Source of the DNA: H2-BAC3 sp045863035 | Lineage (GTDB): Bacteria > Bacteroidota > Ignavibacteria > Ignavibacteriales > Ignavibacteriaceae | Reading direction: 5' to 3' | Assembly (NCBI GenBank): GCA_045863035.1 | Contig: BTUV01000007.1 | Coordinates: 46,893-110,892 of the forward strand | DNA length: 64,000 bases | Shown: positions 34,391 through 42,500 of the stretch, one piece after another | Numbering within the stretch: position 1 is the stretch's first letter | Layout of the letters: each line of letters opens with the position of its first letter | Notes under the pieces: model-generated | What the model saw: only the letters and a program-made list of their open reading frames with translations | What the model was told of the DNA's origin: nothing | Database searches by the model: none | Made by a program: the position numbers and the translations under genes

Positions 34391-34412
34391 ATATATAAAT
34401 CCTTATCTCGGG

Positions 34413-34796
34413 TTACTTCTTTGATACAGCTTTTTTCTTGCCGGCAACTGTCTTCCTCTTGCCCTTGCGGGTTCTGGAGTTAGTCCGGGTTCTCTGACCA
34501 CGAACCGGCAAACTGCGTCTGTGACGAAGACCGCGGTACGCGCCTACATCCATCAGGCGCTTTATATTGAGCTGTACCTCCGAACGAAGCGCGCCTTCTA
34601 CCTTATATTCTGCCTGCAATACCGAACGGATTGCTGCTACTTCATCCTCGGTGAGGGCTGAAACTTTCTTTTCTGGGGCTACATTAGCCGCAGCGAGAAC
34701 ATCTCCTGCAACCTTCGGTCCGATACCGAATATATACTGTAAACCGTAATAAACCTTTTTGTTTTTTGGTAAATCAACACCGGCAATGCGTGCCAA
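34413..34796 (-). CDS. rpsM: 30S ribosomal protein S13
   Basis: The product is 127 aa from a TTG start with AGGAG 7-8 bases upstream. MARIAGVDLPKNKKV, YGLQYIFGIGPKVA and GLRHRRSLPVRGQRTRTNSRTRKG are S13 landmarks. The basic tail contacts tRNA in the P site. First of the alpha operon S13-S11-S4-alpha order. Confidence 0.98.
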   Translation of the reverse strand: MARIAGVDLPKNKKVYYGLQYIFGIGPKVAGDVLAAANVAPEKKVSALTEDEVAAIRSVLQAEYKVEGALRSEVQLNIKRLMDVGAYRGLRHRRSLPVRGQRTRTNSRTRKGKRKTVAGKKKAVSKK

Positions 34797-34814
34797 ATTT
34801 TTACTCCTGTTTAA

Positions 34815-34928
34815 TTAACCTTGACGTTGTTTGTGTTTCGGGTTCTTGCAGATTACCCGCACCACGCCTTTACGCTTAATCACTTTGCAATTATCGCAAA
34901 TTTTTCTGACCGATGACCTAACTTTCAT
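34815..34928 (-). CDS. rpmJ: 50S ribosomal protein L36 (zinc form)
   Basis: A 37-codon frame begins MKVRSSVRKICDNCKVIKRK and ends KNPKHKQRQG. Cys11, Cys14, Cys27 and His32 form the zinc site, so this is the C+ form. It lies between infA and rpsM, its standard place. GAGAT precedes the ATG. Confidence 0.96.
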   Translation of the reverse strand: MKVRSSVRKICDNCKVIKRKGVVRVICKNPKHKQRQG

Positions 34929-34940
34929 CTCAGATCTCCG

Positions 34941-35159
34941 TTATTTATATCTATAAGTAATACGACCTTTAGAGAGGTCATAAGGAGAAAGTTCTATTGA
35001 AACTTTATCCCCGACCAATATCTTAATAAAATGCATCCGCATCTTTCCGGAAATATGCGCAAGAATCTCATGCCCATTATCAAGTTTTACCTTGAAATGT
35101 GCATTCGGCAGAGTTTCAGTGACTGTGCCGTCAACTTTTATGGGACCCTGTTTTGCCAT
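34941..35159 (-). CDS. infA: Translation initiation factor IF-1
   Basis: The product is 72 aa, an OB-fold protein: DGTVTETLPNAHFKVKLDNGHEILAHISGKMR and GDKVSIELSPYDLSKGRITYRYK. It blocks the A site during initiation. It starts one base after the map stop region, the usual map-infA-rpmJ order. Confidence 0.98.
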   Translation of the reverse strand: MAKQGPIKVDGTVTETLPNAHFKVKLDNGHEILAHISGKMRMHFIKILVGDKVSIELSPYDLSKGRITYRYK

Positions 35160-35160
35160 T

Positions 35161-35922
35161 TTATAATTTCGTTAATATTTCCGGTTCACCATCGGTTATC
35201 GCGATGGTATGTTCAAAATGTGCTGAGGGCTTTCTGTCTCTCGCGAAAACTGTCCAGCCGTCATCTGAAAAAACTACGTCTCGTTTACCCATGTTTACCA
35301 TGGGTTCAACTGCAATGGTCATGCCTTTTTTTAGTCTGGCACCATAACCCTTTTTACCATAATTTGGTATTGAAGGACTTTCATGAAGGTGCTTGCCTAC
35401 TCCATGACCGGTTAACTCCCGGACGATGGAAAAGTAGTTGCTCTCTACAAATGACTGAATTGCGAATGATATATCCTGCACTGCATTGCCGGCTTTTGCC
35501 TGCGCCAGTCCGATATATAATGACTTTTCTGTCACTTCAAGAAGTTTTGCAACCTCGGCGGAAACTGAACCAACAGGTACTGTTGTTGCACCGTCTCCGT
35601 AATAACCATTTTTCAGAACTCCAACATCAACTGAAAGGATATCACCCTCTTTCAGTTTTCTGTGTCCTGGTATTCCATGAACAACCTCTTCGTTTAATGA
35701 GGCGCAGATGGATCCAGGAAAATCTATGCTTCCTGCCTGTGAGTATCCCTTAAAAGCCGGGATTCCTCCTCTTGAGCGGATATGGTCTTCTGCCATTCTG
35801 TCAAGTTCCAGTGTTGTTACACCGGGTTTAATATGTTTTCTTAATAGCTCAAGAACTTCTGCAACAATCCGGCTGCTTTCTCGTATTAAGCCGATTTCTT
35901 GCTCAGTTTTAAGAATGATCAA
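35161..35922 (-). CDS. map: Methionine aminopeptidase, type I
   Basis: The product is 253 aa from a TTG start; MIILKTEQEIGLIRESSRIV matches the family N-terminus. Metal ligands lie in GDILSVDVG, YGDGATTV, HGVGKHLHESPSIPNYG and VEPMV. It removes initiator methionine from nascent proteins. The start lies 4 bases from the secY stop. Confidence 0.96.
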   Translation of the reverse strand: MIILKTEQEIGLIRESSRIVAEVLELLRKHIKPGVTTLELDRMAEDHIRSRGGIPAFKGYSQAGSIDFPGSICASLNEEVVHGIPGHRKLKEGDILSVDVGVLKNGYYGDGATTVPVGSVSAEVAKLLEVTEKSLYIGLAQAKAGNAVQDISFAIQSFVESNYFSIVRELTGHGVGKHLHESPSIPNYGKKGYGARLKKGMTIAVEPMVNMGKRDVVFSDDGWTVFARDRKPSAHFEHTIAITDGEPEILTKL

Positions 35923-35925
35923 CTA

Positions 35926-37263
35926 TTAAGCTCTTCTGCCCTTTAATCTTCCGGATTTCATGAATCCGTCATAGTGGCGAATTTTAAGCTGTGACTCAAT
36001 CTGCTGAAGCGTATCAAGAGCTACACCAACCAGAATCAAAAGACTGGTACCGCCAAAGAATTGTGCAAATTTACCGGAAACTCCGAATGCACCTACAAAT
36101 GCGGGTAGTATTGCTATAATCGCCAGGAAAAATGAGCCAGGCAGTGTGATTTTTGTTAAAATATTATCAATAAAGTCAGAGGTTTGTTTACCTGGTCTTA
36201 AGCCGGGAACAAATCCGCCCTGTTTCTTCATATTATCTGCCACGTCCTTCGGATTGAAAGCAATAGCAGTATAAAAGTAAGTAAAGAATACGATCAGTGT
36301 TGCATAAAGCACTGAGTAAACCGCTGAATCATAATTAAAATAAACAGCAGTTGACTGCAAAAACTCACTATCCGGGAAGAAAGAGAGCACGGTGCTTGGA
36401 ATGAACATAATTGACTGAGCAAAAATGATTGGCATTACACCTGCAGTATTAACACGCAACGGTATATAATTAGTAACACCGCCAAATACTTTTCTTCCGA
36501 CAACCCGCTTTGCATACTGCACCGGAATTCTTCTGGTACCTTGTGTAACAAGTATTACACCCATGATTACCGCAACCATGAACACCAGAAGGATAATTTC
36601 GACAATTACATTTCTCTGACCGGAGGAAAGAAGCTGAAGCTCATCAAGCACTGCATAAGGCAGACGGTCGATAATACCGATAAAAATTATCAGAGATATA
36701 CCGTTACCAATTCCTCTTTCAGTTATCTGCTCACCCATCCACATCATAAAAACCGTACCTGAGGTAAGAATGATAATAGTGGAGAGCGTCCAGAAGAAAC
36801 CCTGAATCTCAGCAGGAATAATCGAAAGTCCGCCGACTTCCATATTGTTCAGGCGGATAGTTACACCCCATGCCTGCATTGCAGAAATCAACACAGTACC
36901 CTGTCTGGTTAATTGTGTGATTTTTTTTCTGCCTTCTTCACCCTCCTGCTGGAGTTTCTGAAAATAAGGAACCACCGCGCCCATAAGCTGAATAATAATG
37001 GATGCGCTGATATAAGGCATTATTCCAAGAGCAAAAATCGCGGCATTGGAGAATGCACCTCCGACAAACATATCATACAGTCCGAACAAATTGTTTGTAT
37101 CCGCATTTTCCATTGCCTGCTTCAGCAAACCGGAATCAACACCAGGGAGTGTGATATGAGTGCCAATTCTCACAATAAGCAGAAGCGCCAGAGTATATAA
37201 TACTCTTTGGCGCAGCTCATGCACTTTGAATATATTTCTGAAAGCTTCGGTTAATTTCGACAT
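35926..37263 (-). CDS. secY: Protein translocase subunit SecY
   Basis: The product is 445 aa from the ATG at 37263. An upstream in-frame extension to 37317 would run into rplO and is rejected. Ten membrane helices are visible. TLPGVDSGLL, GIMPYISASIIIQLM, GIGNGISLIIF and NPKDVADNMKKQGGFVPGLRPG are SecY signatures. It forms the Sec channel; secE and secDF are also in this window. Confidence 0.97.
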   Translation of the reverse strand: MSKLTEAFRNIFKVHELRQRVLYTLALLLIVRIGTHITLPGVDSGLLKQAMENADTNNLFGLYDMFVGGAFSNAAIFALGIMPYISASIIIQLMGAVVPYFQKLQQEGEEGRKKITQLTRQGTVLISAMQAWGVTIRLNNMEVGGLSIIPAEIQGFFWTLSTIIILTSGTVFMMWMGEQITERGIGNGISLIIFIGIIDRLPYAVLDELQLLSSGQRNVIVEIILLVFMVAVIMGVILVTQGTRRIPVQYAKRVVGRKVFGGVTNYIPLRVNTAGVMPIIFAQSIMFIPSTVLSFFPDSEFLQSTAVYFNYDSAVYSVLYATLIVFFTYFYTAIAFNPKDVADNMKKQGGFVPGLRPGKQTSDFIDNILTKITLPGSFFLAIIAILPAFVGAFGVSGKFAQFFGGTSLLILVGVALDTLQQIESQLKIRHYDGFMKSGRLKGRRA

Positions 37264-37276
37264 GTAATTCCGTTCG

Positions 37277-37741
37277 TTAAATCGTAACCACGTTTGTAGT
37301 GCCGCCTGCAGCTTCAATTTTTTCTTTAGCGGACTTGCTAAAAGCTGCTGCTTCTACATTAATTTTACTTTTCAATTGACCGTTGCCTAAAATCTTATAA
37401 GGTCTTACACCTGAAGAAATCAGTCCGTTTTTATAAAAAACTTTTGCGTCAAATAATTCAACTGAAGCGCCGAGCTTGTCTGCCAGTGCCTGAAGCTGAT
37501 CAACATTGATCACCTGAAAGTGAACTTTGAAAGGACTGGTGAAGCCGTATTTAGGAACTCTTCTCTGAAGGGGCATCTGACCGCCTTCAAACCAGGCACG
37601 CTGCTTAGATCCCGAACGTGAAAGCTGTCCGTTCATACCACGAGTTGACTGCCCGCCGTGTCCTGAACCTTCTCCGCGTCCGACGCGCTTCTTGTTTTTA
37701 GTTGAACCCTTAGCAGGGGTTAAATTACTTAATCTGTCCAT
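37277..37741 (-). CDS. rplO: 50S ribosomal protein L15
   Basis: The product is 154 aa: LSNLTPAKGSTKNKKRVGRGEGSGHGGQSTRG, MPLQRRVPKYGF and the C-terminal GNGQLKSKINVEAAAFSKSAKEKIEAAGG. TAGGATATATACA precedes the ATG, a start context shared by several genes here. Between rpmD and secY in the spc operon. Confidence 0.98.
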   Translation of the reverse strand: MDRLSNLTPAKGSTKNKKRVGRGEGSGHGGQSTRGMNGQLSRSGSKQRAWFEGGQMPLQRRVPKYGFTSPFKVHFQVINVDQLQALADKLGASVELFDAKVFYKNGLISSGVRPYKILGNGQLKSKINVEAAAFSKSAKEKIEAAGGTTNVVTI

Positions 37742-37751
37742 TGTATATATC

Positions 37752-37934
37752 CTAGTCCTTCACTTCTTCAACTTTAACCATGTGAGACACTTTATTTATC
37801 ATGCCTCTGATTTGTGGTGTATCGTTTACAATTTTAGAATAATTAGGTCTTCCTAATCCGAGGGCTACGATCGTTCTTTTTTGATCTTTCGGATAGTCGA
37901 TCATGCTTTTGATCTGCGTTACTTTTAATTTCAT
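37752..37934 (-). CDS. rpmD: 50S ribosomal protein L30
   Basis: The product is 60 aa from the ATG at 37934, which has AAGGTG 7 bases upstream; a GTG at 37943 would add three residues. KLKVTQIKSMIDYPKDQKRTIVALGLGRPN is typical L30. Located between rpsE and rplO as usual. Confidence 0.95.
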   Translation of the reverse strand: MKLKVTQIKSMIDYPKDQKRTIVALGLGRPNYSKIVNDTPQIRGMINKVSHMVKVEEVKD

Positions 37935-37947
37935 TCTGAGCACCTTA

Positions 37948-38463
37948 TCAGGGTTTGAATAAGTCGTTAATAGTTAAACCTCTCTTAGAAGCCATTGCTT
38001 TAGCCGTAATCAGACTCTGAAGCCCGTCAAGAGCAGCTTTAACCTGATTATGAGGGTTGCTTGAGCCGAGAGATTTGGTCAATACATCTTTTACACCTGC
38101 TGCTTCGAGCACTGCTCTCACGCCACCGCCGGCAATAAGACCGGTACCCGGCGAAGCTGGTTTCAGAAGCACTTTGCCTGCACCAAATTTACCAATCACG
38201 GTATGTGCAATAGTATTTTTGTGAATCTGAACGCGCACAAGGTTTTTCTTAGCGTCGTCAATTCCTTTTTGGATAGCATCGGTTACTTCATTGGCTTTAC
38301 CAAGACCAACTCCAACCAGACCGCTTTCATTGCCAACAACAACAATTGCATTAAAGCTGAATCTGCGTCCGCCTTTCACAACTTTTGCTACACGGTTGAT
38401 ATGGACTACTTTTTCTTTAAGTCCTTCAACTTCATTTGACCGTATATTTAAGGTTTTCTTCAA
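37948..38463 (-). CDS. rpsE: 30S ribosomal protein S5
   Basis: The product is 171 aa from a TTG at 38463 with AGGATATATACA immediately upstream. A longer in-frame reading to 38535 would pass through tRNA-Gln and is rejected. LKEKVVHINRVAKVVKGGRRFSFNAIVVVG and the C-terminal domain with GKVLLKPASPGTGLIAGGGVRAVLEAAGVKDV are S5. The unusual feature is the tRNA gene directly upstream, which separates it from rplR. Confidence 0.96.
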   Translation of the reverse strand: MKKTLNIRSNEVEGLKEKVVHINRVAKVVKGGRRFSFNAIVVVGNESGLVGVGLGKANEVTDAIQKGIDDAKKNLVRVQIHKNTIAHTVIGKFGAGKVLLKPASPGTGLIAGGGVRAVLEAAGVKDVLTKSLGSSNPHNQVKAALDGLQSLITAKAMASKRGLTINDLFKP

Positions 38464-38503
38464 TGTATATATCCTAATGCTTAAAAATTTTTTTATAATT
38501 TTC

Positions 38504-38577
38504 TGGCTGCCGAGGGAGGATTCGAACCTCCGCATACGGCTCCAAAGGCCGCTGTCCTACCGTTAGACGACTCGGCA
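38504..38577 (-). tRNA. tRNA-Gln (anticodon TTG), inside the spc operon
   Basis: A 74-nt cloverleaf: acceptor TGCCGAG/CTCGGCA, anticodon stem GCGGC/GCCGT with loop CTTTGGA (anticodon TTG), and T arm GAGG-TTCGAAT-CCTC. The 3' CCA is encoded, unlike the four tRNAs upstream of secE. It lies 4 bases after rplR and 40 bases before rpsE on the same strand, so its maturation would cut the ribosomal-protein mRNA. Confidence 0.95.
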
Positions 38578-38581
38578 GTGG

Positions 38582-38932
38582 TTAAAACTGTAAACCATTT
38601 TCGCGAGCACCGTCAGCGACAGCTTTTACACGGCCGTGATAACGGTATCCGTTCCGGTCAAAGACTACAGAGCTAATGTTCGCGGCTTTTGCTTTCTCAG
38701 CAAGCAGCCCGCCAATCATTTTACTCAGTGCAATCTTTCCTTTTGCATTCTTCACATCTTCCTGAACACTCTTTTCAAGACTGCTTGCTGTTACAAGTGT
38801 TTTACCTGCAACATCATCAATCAACTGAGCGTAGATGTGACTGAGACTTCTGTAAACTGTCAGTCTCGGTCTCTCAGGAGTGCCTGAGATTTTTTTTCTG
38901 ATTTTTGTTTTTGATCTTAATCTTGTACTCAT
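38582..38932 (-). CDS. rplR: 50S ribosomal protein L18
   Basis: The product is 116 aa: LRSKTKIRKKISGTPERPRLTVYRSLSHIYAQLIDD and FDRNGYRYHGRVKAVADGARENGLQF, the L18 ending. It binds 5S rRNA. Its stop lies 4 bases before the tRNA-Gln 5' end. Confidence 0.98.
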   Translation of the reverse strand: MSTRLRSKTKIRKKISGTPERPRLTVYRSLSHIYAQLIDDVAGKTLVTASSLEKSVQEDVKNAKGKIALSKMIGGLLAEKAKAANISSVVFDRNGYRYHGRVKAVADGARENGLQF

Positions 38933-38947
38933 ACTGTCCGCCTTTGC

Positions 38948-39487
38948 TTACTTACCTGCTGTTTTACCGGCTTTTCTTCTAATCTGTTCGTCAGAATACT
39001 TAATGCCTTTGCCTTTATATGGTTCCGGCTCTCTGAAAGATCTGATCTTAGCTGCTACCTGACCAACCAACTGTTTATCAATTCCTGATATAACAATCTG
39101 AGTAGGGGTGGTAACTGTTAAGGTCACACCAGCCGGCGGAATAAAATAAATCGGGTGTGAATAACCGATATTTATGAGAAGGTTTGTACCTTTCAATTCT
39201 GCTCTGTAACCAACACCAACGATATCAAGTGTTTTTGAGAATCCTTCTGTAACACCTTTAATCATGTTCGCTGTTAAAGCTCTTACTAAACCATGCAGAG
39301 AACGGTTTTCTTTCTGATCATCTGAGCGACTGAAGGACATCTCGCTGCCTTCAATTTTGTACTCAATTGTCTTAGGTAATTCAGCTGAGAGCTCACCTTT
39401 AGGACCTTTAACAGATATTACACTGTCGGTTACCTTCACGTTAACTTTTTCCGGAATAACAACCGGTTTTTTTCCGATTCTTGACAC
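38948..39487 (-). CDS. rplF: 50S ribosomal protein L6
   Basis: The product is 179 aa: MSRIGKKPVVIPEKVNV, the duplicated L6 fold, and the C-terminal signature EPEPYKGKGIKYSDEQIRRKAGKTAGK. Spc operon, between rpsH and rplR. Confidence 0.98.
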   Translation of the reverse strand: MSRIGKKPVVIPEKVNVKVTDSVISVKGPKGELSAELPKTIEYKIEGSEMSFSRSDDQKENRSLHGLVRALTANMIKGVTEGFSKTLDIVGVGYRAELKGTNLLINIGYSHPIYFIPPAGVTLTVTTPTQIVISGIDKQLVGQVAAKIRSFREPEPYKGKGIKYSDEQIRRKAGKTAGK

Positions 39488-39501
39488 GATATTCTCCTAG
39501 C

Positions 39502-39897
39502 TTACCAAATGTGACAGAGAATTTCACCGCCAACAGAGTCTCTGCGAGCCTGCTTATCGGTTAAGATTCCCTTTGATGTTGAAATAATTGCTATACCGTA
39601 TCCGTTAAGAACTCTTGGAAGCTCATCAGCGGGAGCATATTTTCTGAGCCCCGGTGTGCTGATTCTTTCAAGTCCGGTGATTGCCGGAGTTCCGTTTGTA
39701 TATTTTAACTGGATACGAAGATTCGATTTACCTTCCTGTGTAACTTCCGCAAAGTCAGTGATAAAACTCTGTTCTTTCAGAATGTTAAGGATTTCTTTCT
39801 TGATCTTTGAATACGGAACATCAAGACGTCTTTTATTTGCTTTAACCGCGTTGCGTATTCTGGTTAAAAGATCTGCAATAGGATCTGTTACTGGCAT
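39502..39897 (-). CDS. rpsH: 30S ribosomal protein S8
   Basis: The product is 131 aa: DPIADLLTRIRNAVKANKRRLDVPYSKIKKEI and the C-terminal GIAIISTSKGILTDKQARRDSVGGEILCHIW. GGAGG precedes the start. In E. coli S8 is the repressor of the spc operon; no S8-binding mimic was identified here. Confidence 0.98.
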   Translation of the reverse strand: MPVTDPIADLLTRIRNAVKANKRRLDVPYSKIKKEILNILKEQSFITDFAEVTQEGKSNLRIQLKYTNGTPAITGLERISTPGLRKYAPADELPRVLNGYGIAIISTSKGILTDKQARRDSVGGEILCHIW

Positions 39898-39912
39898 ATA
39901 CTCATTTCCTCC

Positions 39913-40182
39913 TTACCAACTTGCCTTTTTAACTCCGGGGAGAAGTCCCTGAAGTGCTTTTTCACGAAGTACAAGACGTGACACACCAAACTTTCTGTAG
40001 TATGCACGAGCTCTTCCTGTCAGTGCGCATCTATTATGTTGACGGATTTTAGAGGAGTTTCTCGGAAGTGACTGCAATGCGTCCCAATCACCTTTTGCTT
40101 TCAGCTCCTTGCGGAGTGCCTCAAATTTTTCGTGGAGTTGTTTCTTTTTTTCTTCTCTTGCAAAAAGACTTTTCCGTGCCAT
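39913..40182 (-). CDS. rpsN: 30S ribosomal protein S14 (long, zinc-free form)
   Basis: The product is 89 aa: MARKSLFAREEKKKQLHEKF, then CALTGRARAYYRKFGVSRLVLREKALQGLLPGVKKASW. It is the long C- form without the CxxC pairs, unlike the zinc forms of S4, L33 and L36 in the same window. Confidence 0.97.
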   Translation of the reverse strand: MARKSLFAREEKKKQLHEKFEALRKELKAKGDWDALQSLPRNSSKIRQHNRCALTGRARAYYRKFGVSRLVLREKALQGLLPGVKKASW

Positions 40183-40191
40183 TAAAATCCT

Positions 40192-40842
40192 TTAATTTAT
40201 TTCTTTCTTCCTGAAAGGGAAGCCGAATGCAGTGAATAATTCAAAAGCATCTGTGTCTGCCTTTGCGCTTGTTACAAAGGTGATATCCATGCCCTTAATT
40301 TTATTAACCTTATCAACATTTATTTCAGGGAAAATAATCTGTTCTTTGATACCCAGGGTATAGTTGCCTCTTCCGTCAAATGACTTATCAGGAAGTCCTT
40401 TAAAATCTCTTACTCGCGGTAACGCGATGTTGAGAAGTCTGTCAAGGAATTCAAACATTTTATCCTTGCGAAGAGTAACCATTGCACCAATTGGCATGTT
40501 CTCACGCAGTTTGAAGTTTGAGATTGCCTTTTTTGATTTTCTGATACTTGGCTTCTGACCTGCAATTGCTTCAAGCTCTTTTACTGCCTCTTCCATTATC
40601 TTCGGATCGGAAACAGCATCACCAAGACCCATATTTATTACAATTTTTTTAAGAACGGGAACCTGCATGATACTCTTGTACCCGAGTTTTTTGTACAAGG
40701 CCGGTCTGATTTGTTCATTATAAACTCCGTGTAAACGAACAGGAATTTTTGGAAATGACTCAGCAGACTGCACAGGTTCTTCGCCAGAGCTCTTTTCTTC
40801 TTTCTTGCTCTTGCTATCTTTGCGAACTTCTTTTTTTGCCAT
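40192..40842 (-). CDS. rplE: 50S ribosomal protein L5 with N-terminal extension
   Basis: The product is 216 aa against ~180 for most L5. The core begins near residue 36 (GVYNEQIRPALYKKLGYKSIMQVPVLKKIVINMGLG) and ends with GMDITFVTSAKADTDAFELFTAFGFPF. Residues 1-34 are a charged Lys/Glu/Ser-rich extension, which could be unstructured. Spc operon, between rplX and rpsN. Confidence 0.96.
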   Translation of the reverse strand: MAKKEVRKDSKSKKEEKSSGEEPVQSAESFPKIPVRLHGVYNEQIRPALYKKLGYKSIMQVPVLKKIVINMGLGDAVSDPKIMEEAVKELEAIAGQKPSIRKSKKAISNFKLRENMPIGAMVTLRKDKMFEFLDRLLNIALPRVRDFKGLPDKSFDGRGNYTLGIKEQIIFPEINVDKVNKIKGMDITFVTSAKADTDAFELFTAFGFPFRKKEIN

Positions 40843-40865
40843 GACTGAAGTAACCTATCTGATTT

Positions 40866-41192
40866 TTACTTTAACATTTCGCCGGATTTTTTGCTGATCC
40901 GGACAAATTTTCTTTTCTTGTTGTCATCACCAAGAATTTCCTGTGAACCAATTCTTGATGGTTCATTGGTTTTGGGATCAAGGATCATGACGTTTGATAC
41001 ATTAACCGGGAGCTCCTTCTCGAGGATACCGCCCTGCTGATTTCTCTGTGAAGGTTTTGTATGCCGTTTTCTCAGGTTAACACCTTCGACAATTACTCTT
41101 CCCTGTTCAGGAAACACTTTTAATACTTTGCCGGTCTTGCCGCGGTCGTTACCTGCAATTACACGGACGTTATCATTTTTTTTGAGTTTCAT
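40866..41192 (-). CDS. rplX: 50S ribosomal protein L24
   Basis: The product is 108 aa with a KOW motif: KKNDNVRVIAGNDRGKTGKVLKVFPEQGRVIVEGVNL, then KRHTKPSQRNQQGGILEKE. ATAGGATATATATAACA precedes the ATG. It helps start large-subunit assembly. Confidence 0.98.
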   Translation of the reverse strand: MKLKKNDNVRVIAGNDRGKTGKVLKVFPEQGRVIVEGVNLRKRHTKPSQRNQQGGILEKELPVNVSNVMILDPKTNEPSRIGSQEILGDDNKKRKFVRISKKSGEMLK

Positions 41193-41205
41193 TGTTATAT
41201 ATATC

Positions 41206-41574
41206 CTATAAAACTTCAGGTGCTAATGAAACAATTTTCATAAACTGTCTCTCGCGCAGCTCTCTTGCTACCGGTCCGAATATACGTGTGCCTTTCGGGT
41301 CGTTCTGATTGTTAATCAGAACAGCGGCATTTTCATCAAAGCGTATATATGAACCGTCTTTGCGTCTTACTTCTTTTTTGGTTCTTACAATCACCGCACG
41401 GCTGACTTCGCCTTTTTTTACCGCGCCGTTAGGAAGAGCTGCTTTTACTGCTACAACAATTACATCGCCAAGACTTGCATACTGTCTTCCGCTTCCGCCG
41501 AGGACTCTGATGCAGCGTACTCTTTTAGCTCCGGAGTTGTCTGCCACAATTAAATTGGTTTCTTCTTGAATCAT
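41206..41574 (-). CDS. rplN: 50S ribosomal protein L14
   Basis: The product is 122 aa: MIQEETNLIVADNSGAKRVRCIRVLGGSGRQYASLGD and the ending GTRIFGPVARELRERQFMKIVSLAPEVL. AGGAGGAGTAAG lies just upstream. First gene of the classical spc set. Confidence 0.98.
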   Translation of the reverse strand: MIQEETNLIVADNSGAKRVRCIRVLGGSGRQYASLGDVIVVAVKAALPNGAVKKGEVSRAVIVRTKKEVRRKDGSYIRFDENAAVLINNQNDPKGTRIFGPVARELRERQFMKIVSLAPEVL

Positions 41575-41588
41575 CTTACTCCTCCTTC

Positions 41589-41849
41589 CTACTTCGCTTT
41601 CTCAACTATGCTTACTAAGCGCCATCTCTTATTTTTGCTAAGGGGCCTGATTTCAGCAATTTTTACGGTGTCGCCGATGCTGCATTCGTTTTTCTCATCG
41701 TGAGCCATAAAATTGGTAGTCTTCTTAAAATATTTTTTATAAATCGGATGTGCAACCTGGCGCTCAATAGCGACAGTGATGGTCTTTTCCATTTTGTTGC
41801 TAACAACAACACCAATTCTGGTTTTGCGTAATGCTCTTGTATTATCCAT
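41589..41849 (-). CDS. rpsQ: 30S ribosomal protein S17
   Basis: The product is 86 aa: RKTRIGVVVSNKMEKTITVAIERQVAHPIYKKYFKKT and CSIGDTVKIAEIRPLSKNKRWRLVSIVEKAK. It overlaps the rpmC end by 8 bases, suggesting coupled translation. Confidence 0.98.
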   Translation of the reverse strand: MDNTRALRKTRIGVVVSNKMEKTITVAIERQVAHPIYKKYFKKTTNFMAHDEKNECSIGDTVKIAEIRPLSKNKRWRLVSIVEKAK

Positions 41850-42051
41850 TACTCTTGGCCTCTTTCGAATTCCGTAATTTTAATTCAGTCATCAGCTTGG
41901 CGATAGTTTTTTTGGTATCACCGAGTTTAGCAGTATTGGTCAACTGTTTCAGAGCATGAGTGAACCGTAAATCAACAAGATTATTCTGTTCGTCCTGTAA
42001 TCTTCTTACCAGTTCTTCTGTTGTAAGCTGTCTAATTTCTGATATCTTCAT
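41842..42051 (-). CDS. rpmC: 50S ribosomal protein L29
   Basis: The product is 69 aa: MKISEIRQLTTEELVRRLQDEQNNLVDLRFTHALKQL, two helices of L29 located near the exit tunnel. The start lies two bases after the rplP stop. Confidence 0.97.
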   Translation of the reverse strand: MKISEIRQLTTEELVRRLQDEQNNLVDLRFTHALKQLTNTAKLGDTKKTIAKLMTELKLRNSKEAKSNG

Positions 42052-42053
42052 AA

Positions 42054-42485
42054 CTATGCTTTGTTTTGATTGACTAAGTCTCTTCTCGAAACTATTTTCG
42101 TTTTAATTGGAAGTTTATGACCGCAGTTCTTTAATGCTTCTGCTGCCACTTCAGCCGGAACACCGCCTACTTCAAACATGATTCTGCCGGGTTTTACGAC
42201 TGCTACCCAAAACTCAGGAGCGCCTTTACCTTTACCCATACGTGTTTCGAGTGGTTTTTTAGAAACCGGTTTATCCGGGAAAATTCTTATCCAAATCTGT
42301 CCGTCTCTTTTCATGGCACGCGCAAGTGATACACGGCATGCTTCAATCTGACGACTGGTGATCCAGGCCGGCTCAAGTGCTTTCAAACCATAATCGCCGA
42401 AATCAACATTTGAACCTCTGAAAGCTTTTCCGGTTCTGCGACCGCGATGTGCTTTACGATATTTAACTCTTTTAGGTAATAACAT
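42054..42485 (-). CDS. rplP: 50S ribosomal protein L16
   Basis: The product is 143 aa: MLLPKRVKYRKAHRGRRTGKAFRGSNVDFGDYGLKALE, RIFPDKPVSKKPLETRMGKGKGAPEFWVAVV. Standard place between rpsC and rpmC. Confidence 0.98.
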   Translation of the reverse strand: MLLPKRVKYRKAHRGRRTGKAFRGSNVDFGDYGLKALEPAWITSRQIEACRVSLARAMKRDGQIWIRIFPDKPVSKKPLETRMGKGKGAPEFWVAVVKPGRIMFEVGGVPAEVAAEALKNCGHKLPIKTKIVSRRDLVNQNKA

Positions 42486-42500
42486 TTAAATCTCCGTAGA

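Noticed and set aside
35031..35753. 240-codon open frame on the plus strand over map and infA
   Set aside because: It lies fully opposite two well-supported genes, and the protein has no recognisable features.
38464..38535. Longer rpsE start upstream of the TTG at 38463
   Set aside because: The extension would translate tRNA-Gln sequence; S5 homology begins after the TTG, which has a good ribosome-binding site.
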